64,000 bases of DNA from Streptomyces sp. M41(2017) (GCF_002078175.1 NZ_MWFK01000001.1:744001-808000); one strand, 5' to 3'. Positions 1 through 9,142 are shown, numbered from the stretch's first letter. The notes: generated by a model not told the origin, from the sequence alone. Numbers and translations are program-made.

Positions 1-1365
1 CTTGGAGAGGAAGGCGCCGAGGTCCTGGTCCGTCAGGGACGGGTCGAGGATCTGCGCCAGCGTCTGCACGGTGGTCGTCGCGGCCTGCTTGTCGGAGGAC
101 AGCTTGCGCAGTACTCCCTGCATGACCTGGCCGAACCGTTCCAGCTGTGCGTTCTGCGCCTCGCCGGGGGCCCGGTAGGTGGCGTAGGCGACGGCCATCT
201 TGCCGCTGAGGGTCTGGTCGGTGCCCTTCTTGACGAGCGGGGCCTCGCCCTTCTTCTTGGACTCGGGGTCCGGCACGTCGGTGTTCGTGGTGATGTCCAC
301 GTTGCCGACGAGTTCGACGAGGTTGTTGAGGTAGGGGGTGTCGAGCCGCCAGGTGCCCTGGATGTTGGTGCCGAGCACGGTGTCGACCGCGTCCCGCGTA
401 CCGGACGAGCCGTCGCTGTCGACGGACTTGGCGAGCGTGGTCGTCGAGCCGTCGTCGTCCGTCAGGGCCAGGGCGTTGGGCAGCAGGACGGTGGTGCCCT
501 GCCGGGTGGTGGTGTTGTCGACCAGCAGGGCCGTGGAGGTGCCGCCGCCCTTGGTGTTGTGCAGGTGGACGACGATCACGTCGCGCTTCTGGGCGGTGAC
601 GGCCGTGCTGGTCCCCGGCCCGGCGTCCGAGGAGGTCCCGGGCAGCTTGCCCGCGTACCAGAGGTAGCCGGCGCCTCCGACGGCGACGAGGGCGAGGACC
701 ACGACGAGCGCGACGACCCGGCCGCGCGCGCGGCGCCTGGCCTCCTCGCGGCGCTCGGTGCGGTTCTCGGTGAACTTCAGCCAGTCGATGACGTCCTCGG
801 ACTCGGCTTCCGGTTCCTCGACGAAGGCGAACTGCTCGGTGCGGTAGTCCCGGTCGGCGCGCAGCGGGGTCTCGTCGTCCTCCTGCGGCCCGGCCTGCTG
901 CGGGATGTACGCGGTCTGCTCGGCGACGACCCGGGGCTGCTGACCGGTGCCCGCGCCCTGCCGCCCGTAGGCGTCGTACCCGGTCCCGGCGGGCCCGTCG
1001 GCGCCGGGCGCACCCGTGCCGTAGGCGTCGTGGGAGCCGTACGGCTGGGCGCTCGGCTGCCGGCCGGTGTCGTAGGGCGCCACCGTGGGCTGCTGTCCCG
1101 TGTCGTACGGGGACGCCGTCGGCTGCTGACCGGTGTCGTACGGGGACGCCTGTTGCTGCTGTCCCGTGTCGTAGGGCTGGACGGGCTCCTGGGCGCCCGT
1201 CGCGTAGGGGTCGTAGCCGTAGCCCTGTTGCTGCTGGGCGGCGTAGCCGTCGTACCCCTGGGCAGGCTGCTGCGGCACCTGCCGGTAGACGGGCTGCCCG
1301 AACTCGTCGTAGCCGACGAGTTCGTACGGATCGCCGCCCGTGTATCCGTCGTATCGGTCGTTCAC
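1..1365 (-). CDS. pdtA: LytR-CpsA-Psr (LCP) family membrane protein, PdtA-like, 3' end beyond window
   Basis: 455 codons are visible; the C-terminus runs off the window. The GTG start at 1365 follows a GAGAGGGG ribosome site. Residues 1 to about 210 are a cytoplasmic Gln/Tyr/Gly-rich tail with four PYDTG(Q/R)Q units, one membrane helix lies at about 213-235, and an extracytoplasmic LCP-like domain follows. LCP proteins transfer lipid-linked anionic glycopolymers to peptidoglycan. By position (18 bp after nadD) this matches S. coelicolor SCO2578, which I recall as polydiglycosylphosphate transferase PdtA. The canonical LCP catalytic motifs look replaced: TST where RSD is usual and PNA where PRD is usual. 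The family call rests on the overall LCP pattern and synteny, so biochemical activity is uncertain. Confidence 0.78.
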   Translation of the reverse strand, partial: MNDRYDGYTGGDPYELVGYDEFGQPVYRQVPQQPAQGYDGYAAQQQQGYGYDPYATGAQEPVQPYDTGQQQQASPYDTGQQPTASPYDTGQQPTVAPYDTGRQPSAQPYGSHDAYGTGAPGADGPAGTGYDAYGRQGAGTGQQPRVVAEQTAYIPQQAGPQEDDETPLRADRDYRTEQFAFVEEPEAESEDVIDWLKFTENRTERREEARRRARGRVVALVVVLALVAVGGAGYLWYAGKLPGTSSDAGPGTSTAVTAQKRDVIVVHLHNTKGGGTSTALLVDNTTTRQGTTVLLPNALALTDDDGSTTTLAKSVDSDGSSGTRDAVDTVLGTNIQGTWRLDTPYLNNLVELVGNVDITTNTDVPDPESKKKGEAPLVKKGTDQTLSGKMAVAYATYRAPGEAQNAQLERFGQVMQGVLRKLSSDKQAATTTVQTLAQILDPSLTDQDLGAFLSK

Positions 1366-1382
1366 CGGGTGCCCCTCTCGGC

Positions 1383-2099
1383 TCACTGGCCGCGGTACAG
1401 CTCACGCTTGTCGATGTAGCGCACCACACCGTCCGGCACCAGGTACCAGACGGGATCGCCCTTGGCGACTCTCGCACGGCAGTCTGTGGACGAGATGGCG
1501 AGCGCGGGAACCTCGACGAGCGAGACACCGCCCTCCGGGAGCCCCGGGTCGGTCAGGGTGTGGCCGGGCCGGGTGACCCCGATGAAGTGCGCGAGGGAGA
1601 ACAGCTCTTCGGTGTAGCGCCAGGTGAGGATCTGGCCGAGCGCGTCGGCGCCGGTGATGAAGAAGAGGTCCGCGTCGGGATTGAGCGAGCGCAGGTCGCG
1701 CAGGGTGTCCGTGGTGTACGTCGGCCCGCCGCGGTCGATGTCGATGCGGCTCACCGAGAACTGCGGGTTCTCGGCGGTCGCGATGACCGTCATCAGATAG
1801 CGGTCCTCGGCCGGGGTCACCTTGCGGTCGGTCTTCTGCCACGGCTGGCCGGTCGGCACGAACACGACCTGGTCGAGGTGGAACTGGGCGGCGACCTCGC
1901 TGGCCGCCACCAGGTGACCGTGGTGGATCGGGTCGAACGTGCCGCCCATGACGCCGAGGCGGCGCTTGCCCGGATTCGAGGGCCCGCCCTTGGGACCGGC
2001 CGTCAGCCGCTTCGCCGCGCTGCCGGCCGTGCCGCTCGCGCCGCCCGTGGCGGCGCCGTCGGCGCCGCTGCCCGTGTCACTCGCCGGACCGGTAGGCAT
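1383..2099 (-). CDS. nadD: Nicotinate-nucleotide adenylyltransferase
   Basis: Converts nicotinate mononucleotide plus ATP to deamido-NAD in cytoplasmic NAD synthesis. The nucleotidyltransferase signature [19 protein letters not shown] (with the HxGH motif) starts about 50 residues in, and the ISSTDCR substrate loop is near the C-terminus. The first ~50 residues are a low-complexity Gly/Ala/Ser extension not found in most NadD proteins. Two ATGs compete. The one at 2099 has GGGAGAG 7 nt upstream and is chosen. The one at 2114 has no ribosome site but lies 8 nt after a TAGGGT -10-like hexamer, so leaderless use is possible. The gene runs into the LCP gene 18 bp downstream, which suggests one operon. 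Confidence 0.93.
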   Translation of the reverse strand: MPTGPASDTGSGADGAATGGASGTAGSAAKRLTAGPKGGPSNPGKRRLGVMGGTFDPIHHGHLVAASEVAAQFHLDQVVFVPTGQPWQKTDRKVTPAEDRYLMTVIATAENPQFSVSRIDIDRGGPTYTTDTLRDLRSLNPDADLFFITGADALGQILTWRYTEELFSLAHFIGVTRPGHTLTDPGLPEGGVSLVEVPALAISSTDCRARVAKGDPVWYLVPDGVVRYIDKRELYRGQ

Positions 2100-2114
2100 G
2101 TCCTGCTCTCCCAT

Positions 2115-2128
2115 GCGTGCAGACCCTA
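2115..2128 (-). promoter_or_regulatory. Candidate -10 element for nadD
   Basis: On the minus strand TAGGGT (2123-2128) fits the streptomycete TAnnnT -10 pattern and lies 8 nt before the ATG at 2114. Transcription would begin almost at the first ATG. No convincing -35 hexamer was identified. Confidence 0.35.
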
Positions 2129-2184
2129 CCGGCCCGGCCGACGGGCTCCGGCCGACAGGGGCCCCCGAACGGGGCCGGTGGGGC

Positions 2185-2346
2185 TCAGCGGTCGCGGTTG
2201 AAGCGCGTGGTGATCCACAGCAGCAGGAGCAGGATGACCAGGGCGCCGCCGCCGGTCAGGTACGGGCTGAGGCTTTCGTGGTTGCCGCCGTTCTCGCCCT
2301 CGGCGGCGACGGTGACCAACTGGGCGGCGGTGCTGTGGAAGCTCAT
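2185..2346 (-). CDS. Small single-pass membrane protein (53 aa), unknown function
   Basis: A 53-residue product beginning MSFHSTAAQ has a Glu/Gly/Asn-rich centre, one strongly hydrophobic helix ([13 protein letters not shown], about residues 32-46) and a short basic cytoplasmic end TRFNRDR. The reading frame extends upstream to 2427, but the extra residues look like read-through of non-coding DNA. I chose the ATG at 2346 because the hydrophobic protein begins sensibly there; its ribosome site is weak. It lies between nadD and a second tiny membrane protein; the pair resembles SCO2580/SCO2581 by position. Not recognised beyond that. Confidence 0.6.
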   Translation of the reverse strand: MSFHSTAAQLVTVAAEGENGGNHESLSPYLTGGGALVILLLLLWITTRFNRDR

Positions 2347-2526
2347 CTCGGCAGACCTATCCGATGAGGGTCCCCCCGCTCGAGCGAAGTCGAGTGTGGG
2401 GAGGGCGGGATAAAGACGTCGGCTCATCGTATGCGGGCGCCCCGGCCGCGAACACGCCGACTCCGCCGTTGGGGACGCCGGTTGCCGCGACCGCCGCGCC
2501 GGGGCCGGTGGCCGCCCCGTGCCGGA

Positions 2527-2685
2527 TCAGTCCTCGCGCTTGTACCCGCGCAGCAGGAACCAGGCGGCGAACACCACGCCGATGACCATGACGACGAGCA
2601 CGACGCGGAGCAGATTGCCCGGGCCCTGCTTGTCCGCCGCGTGCGCGGCTTCCGTGAGCCAGCCGGCTGCGGGAATGTGCTCCAT
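2527..2685 (-). CDS. Small single-pass membrane protein (52 aa), unknown function
   Basis: A clean ORF of 53 codons: ATG at 2685 with AAGGAG 7 nt upstream, TGA at 2527. The product begins MEHIPAAGWLTEAAHAAD, has one helix (LLRVVLVVMVIGVVFAAWFL, about residues 25-44) and ends RGYKRED. The strong ribosome site and plausible topology make it a real gene despite its size. It is divergent from the M48-type protease that starts 115 bp away and may share a control region with it. Function unknown. Confidence 0.65.
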   Translation of the reverse strand: MEHIPAAGWLTEAAHAADKQGPGNLLRVVLVVMVIGVVFAAWFLLRGYKRED

Positions 2686-2799
2686 GACGTACGACTCCTT
2701 CGCTGTACTGCCCGTCCACGGTATCTCCGCCTAGGCTGGGCCCTGCCTCGGGGGCACATAAGGCATTCAGGCACACAGCAGACGCACATGGGGGAAGAC

Positions 2800-3957
2800 A
2801 TGTCCGACGGCGACCGGCAGCGGAACGGGCACGAGAAGGTGCCGAGCAGGCAGCGCAGGCGCTTCGAGGGGATCTCCTCGCGGGCGTACGAACACCCGGC
2901 GGACCGCTCGGCCCTGGTGGCCCTGCGCCGGCTGAGCGGCTTCGACACGGTCTTCAAGGCGCTCAGCGGTCTGCTGCCCGAGCGGAGTCTGCGGCTGCTG
3001 TTCCTCTCGGACTCGGTGCGGGTCTCGGACGCCCAGTTCGCGCACCTCAACGACATGCTGCGGGACGCCTGTTACATCCTGGACCTGGAGAAGGTCCCGC
3101 CGATGTACGTGAACCAGGACCCGCAGCCGAACGCCATGTGCATCGGCCTGGACGACCCGATCATCGTGGTGACGACCGGACTCGTCGAGCTGCTGGACGA
3201 GGAGGAGATGCGGGCGGTCGTCGGCCACGAGGTCGGCCACGCGCTGTCCGGTCACGCCGTCTACCGGACGATCCTGCTGTTCCTCACCAGCCTCGCGGTC
3301 CGGGTCGCCTGGATCCCGCTGGGCAACCTCGCGATCATGACGATCGTGACCGCGCTGCGTGAGTGGTTCCGCAAGTCGGAGCTGTCCGCGGACCGCGCGG
3401 GCCTCCTGGTCGGCCAGGACCTGCGGGCCTCGATGCGCGGCCTGATGAAGATCGCGGGCGGCAACCACCTGCACGAGATGAACGTGGACGCCTTCCTCGC
3501 GCAGGCCGAGGAGTACGAGTCGGCGGGCGACCTGCGCGACTCCGTGCTCAAGATCCTGAACGTGCTGCCCCGCACCCACCCCTTCACCGCGGTCCGCGCG
3601 GCCGAGCTGAAGAAGTGGGCGGAGTCCCGCGACCACCAGCGGATCATGGACGGCCACTACCCGCGGCGCGACGAGGACAAGGACACCTCGGTGTCGGACT
3701 CGTTCCGGCAGTCGGCGGCCAGCTACGCCACCGACATGAAGAACTCCAAGGACCCGCTGATGAAGCTGGTCAGCGACATCGCGGGCGGCGCGGGCGATCT
3801 CGGCGGCCGGGTCCGGCGCGGCTTCGGCGGCTTCGGCAGCGGCAGCGGCAGCGGCACGGACAGCACGGCCGGCAAGGACAGCGGCAGCAGCGGCAAGGAC
3901 GGCGGGGCGGGCGGCACCGGCGACACGGGCGACGAGGGCACCGACAGCCGCGGCTGA
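2800..3957 (+). CDS. M48-family zinc metalloprotease with membrane segment
   Basis: 385 aa. The zinc-binding HEVGH is at residues 143-147, and a third-ligand motif SELSADRAG (Glu194) follows, as in M48/HtpX-like peptidases. One hydrophobic stretch (about 155-185) lies between the two metal motifs. The C-terminal 55 residues are a Gly/Ser/Asp-rich disordered tail (GSGSGSG and GKDSGSSGKDGG runs). Two ATGs are 12 nt apart; the second (2800) is chosen because GGGGGAAG sits just before it. Likely a membrane-associated quality-control peptidase; the substrate is unknown. It is divergent from the tiny membrane protein at 2527-2685. Confidence 0.85.
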   Translation: MSDGDRQRNGHEKVPSRQRRRFEGISSRAYEHPADRSALVALRRLSGFDTVFKALSGLLPERSLRLLFLSDSVRVSDAQFAHLNDMLRDACYILDLEKVPPMYVNQDPQPNAMCIGLDDPIIVVTTGLVELLDEEEMRAVVGHEVGHALSGHAVYRTILLFLTSLAVRVAWIPLGNLAIMTIVTALREWFRKSELSADRAGLLVGQDLRASMRGLMKIAGGNHLHEMNVDAFLAQAEEYESAGDLRDSVLKILNVLPRTHPFTAVRAAELKKWAESRDHQRIMDGHYPRRDEDKDTSVSDSFRQSAASYATDMKNSKDPLMKLVSDIAGGAGDLGGRVRRGFGGFGSGSGSGTDSTAGKDSGSSGKDGGAGGTGDTGDEGTDSRG

Positions 3958-3994
3958 CCGCCCGGCGCCGGGCGGCCGGTGGCCGTCTCGCCGG

Positions 3995-5062
3995 CTACAG
4001 CTTCGGCTGCGCGCTCCTGGCCAGGGTTCCGCACAGGGCCGTGGCGCTCCCGGTGGCGTACGGGTCGGTGCCGGCGGGGCCGCCCGCCCTGGCCGTCTGG
4101 CCCGCGAGCAGCGGGTGCAGCCGGCTCACGGAATCGTCGGAGCAGGTGAGCGGGCCCGCCTGGACGTACGACACCGCCAGCTCGGCCTGGTGCATGCGCA
4201 GGTCGTCGCGGTCGAAGCGGAAGTGCAGTTCGCGCCGGACGGTGAACAGGGACGCCTTCGCCCGGGCGTCCCCGCCGGCCGGCCTGAGCGCGTAGACGAA
4301 GGTGTGGTCGGCGATGACCTCCAGGGTGGTCGCGTCGAACTCCGCGGCCTGGAGGGTGCCCTGGACCCTGATCCGCTGGTCGGCGAGCCGGGCCCGGGTC
4401 GCGTCGAAGCGGACCAGCCAGCCGGTCGGCGCGTGCCGGCCGTCGGCGAGCGGGTGCTCGAAGCTCTCGTCGAACTGGTCGAGCTGGCGCGGGTCGAGCA
4501 GGATCCGGACGGGCCGGGTGGCTCCGCCGGTCAGGACGCTCGGGTCGAGGGCGGACTCGACCAGGTAGTCCTTGGCGGTGGTCAGGGCGCTGACGACCTG
4601 GCTGTCGGAGAAGTGCGCGGTACGCCGGGACGCGGGCAGGGTGATGCCGTCGGCGCCGATGCGGAACTGCGCGGCGGGGCTGTCGGCGTACAGCTGCTCG
4701 GGATCGGTGGAGCCCGGCACCGGGGTCTGCGGGGCGAGCGGGATCACGGTCATCCGCAGCGGTTCGGCCGACTGGGTGGTGGGGGTCTGGTACGGATGGC
4801 GCACGCCCATGTAGATCGCGGTGCCGAAGGCGATGGCGATCAGCAGGACGAGGACCAGCGCCTGCCGGGACAGTCCGCGCCGCAGGGGTGGCCGGCGGCG
4901 TACGGCCAGGCTGTGGTCGGCCATGCGTTCCTGGGCGGAGAACTCCTGGAGGCGGGCAGCACGGACGAACGACTCGTCGAAGACGACGGATCGGTAGTCG
5001 TCCTCTCCACCGGCGGGGGCGCCCTCGGGTGTCCCCTCAGGTGGGTCTCCAGGCCCGCCCAT
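3995..5062 (-). CDS. SCO2583-type membrane protein with SVVFDE N-terminal motif
   Basis: 355 aa. The cytoplasmic N-terminus carries DYRSVVFDESFVRAARLQEF (about residues 22-41), a basic patch and one helix (LVLVLLIAIAFGTAIYMGV, about 69-87). A large extracytoplasmic domain of about 265 residues follows; I do not recognise its fold. Two cysteines occur near the C-terminus. The N-terminal motif is shared with the next gene (5187-5795), marking them as paralogues in their cytoplasmic part only. By position it corresponds to S. coelicolor SCO2583. It lies among spore-wall genes. The start is the ATG at 5062, which has no ribosome site but has a -10-like TACTCT 6 nt upstream. Confidence 0.75.
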   Translation of the reverse strand: MGGPGDPPEGTPEGAPAGGEDDYRSVVFDESFVRAARLQEFSAQERMADHSLAVRRRPPLRRGLSRQALVLVLLIAIAFGTAIYMGVRHPYQTPTTQSAEPLRMTVIPLAPQTPVPGSTDPEQLYADSPAAQFRIGADGITLPASRRTAHFSDSQVVSALTTAKDYLVESALDPSVLTGGATRPVRILLDPRQLDQFDESFEHPLADGRHAPTGWLVRFDATRARLADQRIRVQGTLQAAEFDATTLEVIADHTFVYALRPAGGDARAKASLFTVRRELHFRFDRDDLRMHQAELAVSYVQAGPLTCSDDSVSRLHPLLAGQTARAGGPAGTDPYATGSATALCGTLARSAQPKL

Positions 5063-5096
5063 ACCTTCAGAGTAGGTCTCCGGGAGCTTCGGTAAA
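5063..5096 (-). promoter_or_regulatory. Candidate leaderless promoter for the SCO2583-type gene
   Basis: On the minus strand TTTACC (5091-5096), a 16-bp spacer, TACTCT (5069-5074), then 6 nt to the ATG. That spacing puts the transcription start on or next to the start codon. No Shine-Dalgarno sequence is present, which fits a leaderless message. Confidence 0.45.
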
Positions 5097-5186
5097 CGCT
5101 GCGGTGTGCGACAAGTTCTGACAGGTTCTCACCAGGACGGCCACGCTGTTCGAGGGATCGTCATGGCTCCGCCGGGCCCCTCGGCG

Positions 5187-5795
5187 TCAGGGGGTCCGCG
5201 GCACCGCGGAGACGGCCGGTGGGGAGTAGTCGGCCGAGGCGGAGGGGCCGGTGCCGGTGACCTTCTCCCGGCCCTGTTCGAGGCCGGTGGAGGCGGGCGG
5301 GGGTATCTGTTCGTCGTGGGCGCCGGAAGCGCCCCGGTAGACCGCGGTGAAGGCCAGGGCGACCATGCCGACGCCCATGACGAGGGCGAGGATCCAGGCG
5401 ACCGGACGGTGCCAGCGCGCGTGCTTGCCGTAGATCCGGCCGTACGTCCCGGGAGCGCCGTAGCGGCCTTCGAGGAGGTCGTTGTCGTCGAGGTCGTCCA
5501 GGTCGGGATCGTGGCCGAAATCGCCGTGGTCGTCCGGTCCGAAGCCGTCCTCGTAGTCGTCCGAGCGGACGCCGCGGGCGTGCGCCCGGCGCGCCTCGGC
5601 CTCGGACGCCTCCGCGCGGGCCTGCGCGGCGGAGAGCAGTCTCTCCACGGCGGTCGGCTCGTGGATCACCGCCGCCCGGACGAAGTCCTCGTCGAAGACC
5701 ACGGAGGCGAACTCTTCGTCCGCGCCCCCGCGGTCACGGTTGTCGTCGGGCTCCCAGCCGTCAGGGAACGGCGTGCCCCCCACGTCCTCCGGCAC
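5187..5795 (-). CDS. SCO2584-type membrane protein, putative spore-wall complex component
   Basis: 202 aa from GTG 5795. Order: the EEFASVVFDEDFVRAA motif (about residues 26-42); an Ala/Glu-rich probable helix AQARAEASEAEARRAHA; an acidic Asp-rich stretch ending DDLDDNDLLEG; one membrane helix (VAWILALVMGVGMVALAFTAV, about 132-152); then a short Pro/Ser-rich external tail. I recall S. coelicolor SCO2584 as a member of the MreB-centred spore-wall synthesising complex. An upstream extension to 5903 is open but begins in arginine-rich non-coding-like sequence. The GTG shares CTACTCTG and the 6-nt gap with the paralogue's start, so I prefer it. Confidence 0.72.
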   Translation of the reverse strand: MPEDVGGTPFPDGWEPDDNRDRGGADEEFASVVFDEDFVRAAVIHEPTAVERLLSAAQARAEASEAEARRAHARGVRSDDYEDGFGPDDHGDFGHDPDLDDLDDNDLLEGRYGAPGTYGRIYGKHARWHRPVAWILALVMGVGMVALAFTAVYRGASGAHDEQIPPPASTGLEQGREKVTGTGPSASADYSPPAVSAVPRTP

Positions 5796-5807
5796 GGATC
5801 CAGAGTA
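5796..5807 (-). promoter_or_regulatory. Candidate leaderless -10 for the SCO2584-type gene
   Basis: TACTCT (minus strand, 5802-5807) lies 6 nt before the GTG at 5795, the same arrangement as at 5063-5074. No good -35 is found at 16-18 bp; a TTGACC occurs only 9 bp upstream of the -10. Confidence 0.35.
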
Positions 5808-6000
5808 GACCTGGGGGGTCAATTTGGGCAGACGGTACGGAAATTCATCCACCTGACGAGACGCGCCGGGCGTCGTCGGCCGGTCCCGCACCACCCGCCG
5901 CACACCCCGTGCGCCCCCGTGGACCCGCGGGTTCGCCCCATGGGCCCCGGGCGCCCCGGGGATCCCGTGGGCACGGCGACGCCGGCGGATCAGCGGCCGA

Positions 6001-7287
6001 TCAGCGGCGGATGTGACCGTCGCCGGTGACGATGTACTTCGTGCTCGTCAGCTCCGGCAGTCCCATGGGACCGCGTGCGTGCAGCTTCTGCGTGGAGATG
6101 CCGATCTCGGCGCCGAAGCCGAACTGGCCGCCGTCGGTGAACCGGGTGGAGGCGTTCACCGCGACCGTCGTGGAGTCGACCAGCTGCGTGAACCGGCGGG
6201 CGGCCTGCTGCGAGGTCGTGACGATGGCCTCGGTGTGGCCGGAGCTCCACAGCCGGATGTGGGTGACGGCCCGGTCGAGGGAGTCGACGACGGCCGCGGC
6301 GATGTCGTACGACAGGTACTCGGTGTCCCAGTCCTCGGCGGTGGCCTCGACGACGGTGGCCTTGGAGTCCTTCGCGTAGGCGAGGACGCGCTCGTCCGCG
6401 TGCACGGTCACACCGGCGTCCGCGAGGGCGTCGAGGGCGCGCGGCAGGAACTCCGCGGCGATGTCCTGGTGGACCAGGAGGGTCTCGGCGGAGTTGCAGA
6501 CGCTCGGCCGCTGGGCCTTGGAGTTGATCAGGATGTCGACGGCCATGTCGAGGTCGGCCTGGGCGTCGACGTACACGTGGCAGTTGCCGGTTCCGGTCTC
6601 GATGACCGGGACGGTGGACTCCTGGACGACCGTGCGGATGAGGGACGCGCCGCCGCGCGGGATGAGGACGTCGACCAGGCCGCGGGCGCGCATCAGCTCG
6701 CGGACCGACTCGCGGCCCTCGCCGGGCACGAGCTGGATGGCGTCGGCGGGCAGTCCGGCGCCGCCCACCGCGTCGCGCAGGACCCGCACGAGGGCGGTGT
6801 TCGACTCGTAGGCGGAGGAGGAGCCGCGCAGCAGGACCGCGTTGCCGGACTTCAGGCAGAGGGCGGCCGCGTCGACCGTCACGTTCGGGCGGGCCTCGTA
6901 GATGATGCCGACCACGCCGAGCGGGACGCGGACCTGGCGCAGGTCGATGCCGTTCGGGAGCGTCGAGCCGCGGACGACCTCGCCGACCGGGTCGGGCAGC
7001 GCCACGACGTCCCGGACGTCCGAGGCGATGGCGCGCACCCGCTCGGGGGTCAGCGTGAGCCGGTCGACGACGGTCTCGCTGGTGCCGGCCTCGCGGGCCT
7101 TCGCGATGTCCTTGGCGTTGGCGGCGACGATCTCGCTCGTACGGACCTCGAGCGCGTCCGCGATCGCGAGCAGCGCGTCGTCCTTCTCGGACCGCGGCAG
7201 GGGCGCCAGGTCGGCGGCGGCGGACTTCGCGCGGTAGGCGGCCTGGGTGACCGGGGACATCGAGTCGTACGGCGAGAGCGTGGTCAT
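6001..7287 (-). CDS. proA: Gamma-glutamyl phosphate reductase (glutamate-5-semialdehyde dehydrogenase)
   Basis: 428 aa, normal length. Second step of proline synthesis: NADPH-dependent reduction of glutamyl-5-phosphate to the semialdehyde. Diagnostic stretches are [17 protein letters not shown] (nucleotide binding), the catalytic Cys264 in [12 protein letters not shown], and the C-terminal [20 protein letters not shown]. The cytoplasmic product acts with ProB, encoded upstream on the same strand and separated by one unknown gene. ATG at 7287. Confidence 0.97.
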   Translation of the reverse strand: MTTLSPYDSMSPVTQAAYRAKSAAADLAPLPRSEKDDALLAIADALEVRTSEIVAANAKDIAKAREAGTSETVVDRLTLTPERVRAIASDVRDVVALPDPVGEVVRGSTLPNGIDLRQVRVPLGVVGIIYEARPNVTVDAAALCLKSGNAVLLRGSSSAYESNTALVRVLRDAVGGAGLPADAIQLVPGEGRESVRELMRARGLVDVLIPRGGASLIRTVVQESTVPVIETGTGNCHVYVDAQADLDMAVDILINSKAQRPSVCNSAETLLVHQDIAAEFLPRALDALADAGVTVHADERVLAYAKDSKATVVEATAEDWDTEYLSYDIAAAVVDSLDRAVTHIRLWSSGHTEAIVTTSQQAARRFTQLVDSTTVAVNASTRFTDGGQFGFGAEIGISTQKLHARGPMGLPELTSTKYIVTGDGHIRR

Positions 7288-7348
7288 GAGGGAAGCGTAG
7301 TGCGCCGGGCACGACGGTTCAGCGGTTGTCCCACACCCCGAGACGGGC

Positions 7349-7816
7349 TCAAAAGGGGTGAACTCCGACGGGGGTCGCGGGCAGCGGTCCGTACCCCTCG
7401 GCGATGCGCTGGTGGTAGGTCTCCCGGCCGATGACCTCCAGGCCGACGATCTCCCAGGGCGGGAGTTTGGCGGTCTGCCGGTGCTCGCCCCACAGGCGCA
7501 GCGCGACCGCCGCCGCGTCGTGCAGGTCGCGGGCCTCCTCCCAGTAGCGGATCTCCGCGTGGTCGTTGGCGTACCGGCTGGTCAGGAGGAAGGGGTGGTC
7601 GTGCGCGAGCTGTTCGAGACCGCGCCTGACCTCGGTCAGCGGTGCCTCGCCGCCCGAGACGCTCAGCGTGACGTGCCACAGCCGTGGCTGTTCGGCGGGC
7701 TGCTCGCCCTCGTAGGTGTCGCCGGCCGCGACGCTCGTGAGGGCTCTCTCCTCGCCTGCCGCACGGGAGGCGGGACCACCGCGGGACGCCGCCGCCCCAG
7801 GGCGCACTCGTCTCAC
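7349..7816 (-). CDS. Conserved hypothetical protein between proB and proA (155 aa)
   Basis: The GTG start at 7816 has a perfect AAGGAGG 5 nt upstream, the best ribosome site in this part of the window. The first ~40 residues are low complexity. The rest looks like a compact globular domain with a beta-strand ([11 protein letters not shown]), a helical stretch with [19 protein letters not shown], and a conserved-looking [20 protein letters not shown] segment. No signal peptide or membrane helix. Same strand as proA (61 bp apart) and proB, so probably co-transcribed with proline genes, but nothing in the sequence links it to proline chemistry. Not recognised. Confidence 0.75.
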   Translation of the reverse strand: MRRVRPGAAASRGGPASRAAGEERALTSVAAGDTYEGEQPAEQPRLWHVTLSVSGGEAPLTEVRRGLEQLAHDHPFLLTSRYANDHAEIRYWEEARDLHDAAAVALRLWGEHRQTAKLPPWEIVGLEVIGRETYHQRIAEGYGPLPATPVGVHPF

Positions 7817-8002
7817 GACGGCCTCCTTAACCCGATGGTCGTACCGAATCCCGGACTCTCCCTGTCACAAAGTTGAGCAGGTGAGAAGCCGTCGTGTGGC
7901 GGTTTTACGGAACGTCCCCCGGTGGGGGCGGCGGAATCAGCCGTTTACGGGTGTAGCGGACAGTCGATCCGGGGTGCGGCCGGGGACGCCGGGGCGGGTG
8001 AC

Positions 8003-9142
8003 TCAGGGGTTGAGCAGGGCGAGGTCGTCGCGGTGGACGACCTCGCGCTCGTAGGCGGGCCCCAGTTCCCGTGCCAGCTCCCGGGTGGAGCGGCCGATCA
8101 GCTGGGGGATCTCCTTGGCGTCGAAGTTGACCAGCCCGCGCGCGACGGCCCGGCCGGTGCTGTCGCGCAGTTCGACGGGGTCCCCGGCGGTGAACTCGCC
8201 CTCGACGGAGGCGATGCCCGCGGGCAGCAGCGACTTGCGCCCCAGGACGACCGCGCGGACGGCGCCGTCGTCGAGGGTGAGCGCGCCCTGCGGGGTGGAG
8301 GCGTGCTGGAGCCAGAGGAGCCGGTCGGCGGAGCGCTTGCCGGTGGCGTGGAAGTAGGTGCCGGTGTCCCGGCCCGCGAGGGCGTCCGCCGCGTGGACGG
8401 CGCTGGTCAGCACCACCGGGATGCCGGCGGCCGCGGCGATCCCGGCGGCCTCGACCTTGGTGGCCATGCCGCCCGTGCCGACGCCGGCCTTGCCCGCGCT
8501 GCCGGTCTCGACGCCCGCGAGATCGGCGGGGCCGCGGACCTCGGCGATCCGGGAGGTGCCGGGCCGGCTGGGGTCCCCGTCGTAGACGCCGTCCACGTCG
8601 GAGAGGAGGACGAGCAGGTCGGCGTGGACGAGATGGGCGACGAGCGCGGCGAGGCGGTCGTTGTCGCCGAAGCGGATCTCGTCCGTGGCGACGGTGTCGT
8701 TCTCGTTGACGACCGGCAGGGCGCCCATCGCGAGCAGCTTGTCGAGGGTGCGCGAGGCGTTGCGGTGGTGGGAGCGGCGGCTGGTGTCGTCGGAGGTGAG
8801 GAGCACCTGCCCGACGCGGATGCCGTAGCGGGCGCAGGAGGCGGTGTAGCGGGCCACCAGCAGCCCCTGGCCGACGCTGGCGGCGGCCTGCTGGCGGGCG
8901 AGGTCCTTGGGGCGGCGGCGCAGCCCGAGCGGCGCGAGTCCGGCGGCGATGGCTCCGGAGGAGACGAGGACGATCTCGCGCGCGCCGCCGCCGTGCGTCT
9001 TGGCGAGGACGTCCACGAGGGCGTCGACCCGGTCGGCGTCGAGGCCGCCGGAGGCGGTGGTGAGCGACGAGGAGCCCACCTTGACGACGATCCTGTGGGC
9101 CTCGGCCACGCCCGCCCGCACCGTATTCCTTGCCGCTGACAC
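8003..9142 (-). CDS. proB: Glutamate 5-kinase
   Basis: 379 aa from GTG 9142. First, feedback-controlled step of proline synthesis: phosphorylates glutamate with ATP. Amino-acid-kinase motifs are IVVKVGSSSLT near residue 20, VLVSSGAIAAGL, the NENDTVATDEIRFGDND loop and GTGGMATKVEAA. A C-terminal PUA domain (about residues 290-375) starts near GALTLDDGAVRAVVLGRKSLL. The frame stays open far upstream, but homology begins at this GTG, which has GGGGAT a few nt before it. Precedes the unknown 155-aa gene and proA on the same strand. Confidence 0.95.
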   Translation of the reverse strand: MSAARNTVRAGVAEAHRIVVKVGSSSLTTASGGLDADRVDALVDVLAKTHGGGAREIVLVSSGAIAAGLAPLGLRRRPKDLARQQAAASVGQGLLVARYTASCARYGIRVGQVLLTSDDTSRRSHHRNASRTLDKLLAMGALPVVNENDTVATDEIRFGDNDRLAALVAHLVHADLLVLLSDVDGVYDGDPSRPGTSRIAEVRGPADLAGVETGSAGKAGVGTGGMATKVEAAGIAAAAGIPVVLTSAVHAADALAGRDTGTYFHATGKRSADRLLWLQHASTPQGALTLDDGAVRAVVLGRKSLLPAGIASVEGEFTAGDPVELRDSTGRAVARGLVNFDAKEIPQLIGRSTRELARELGPAYEREVVHRDDLALLNP

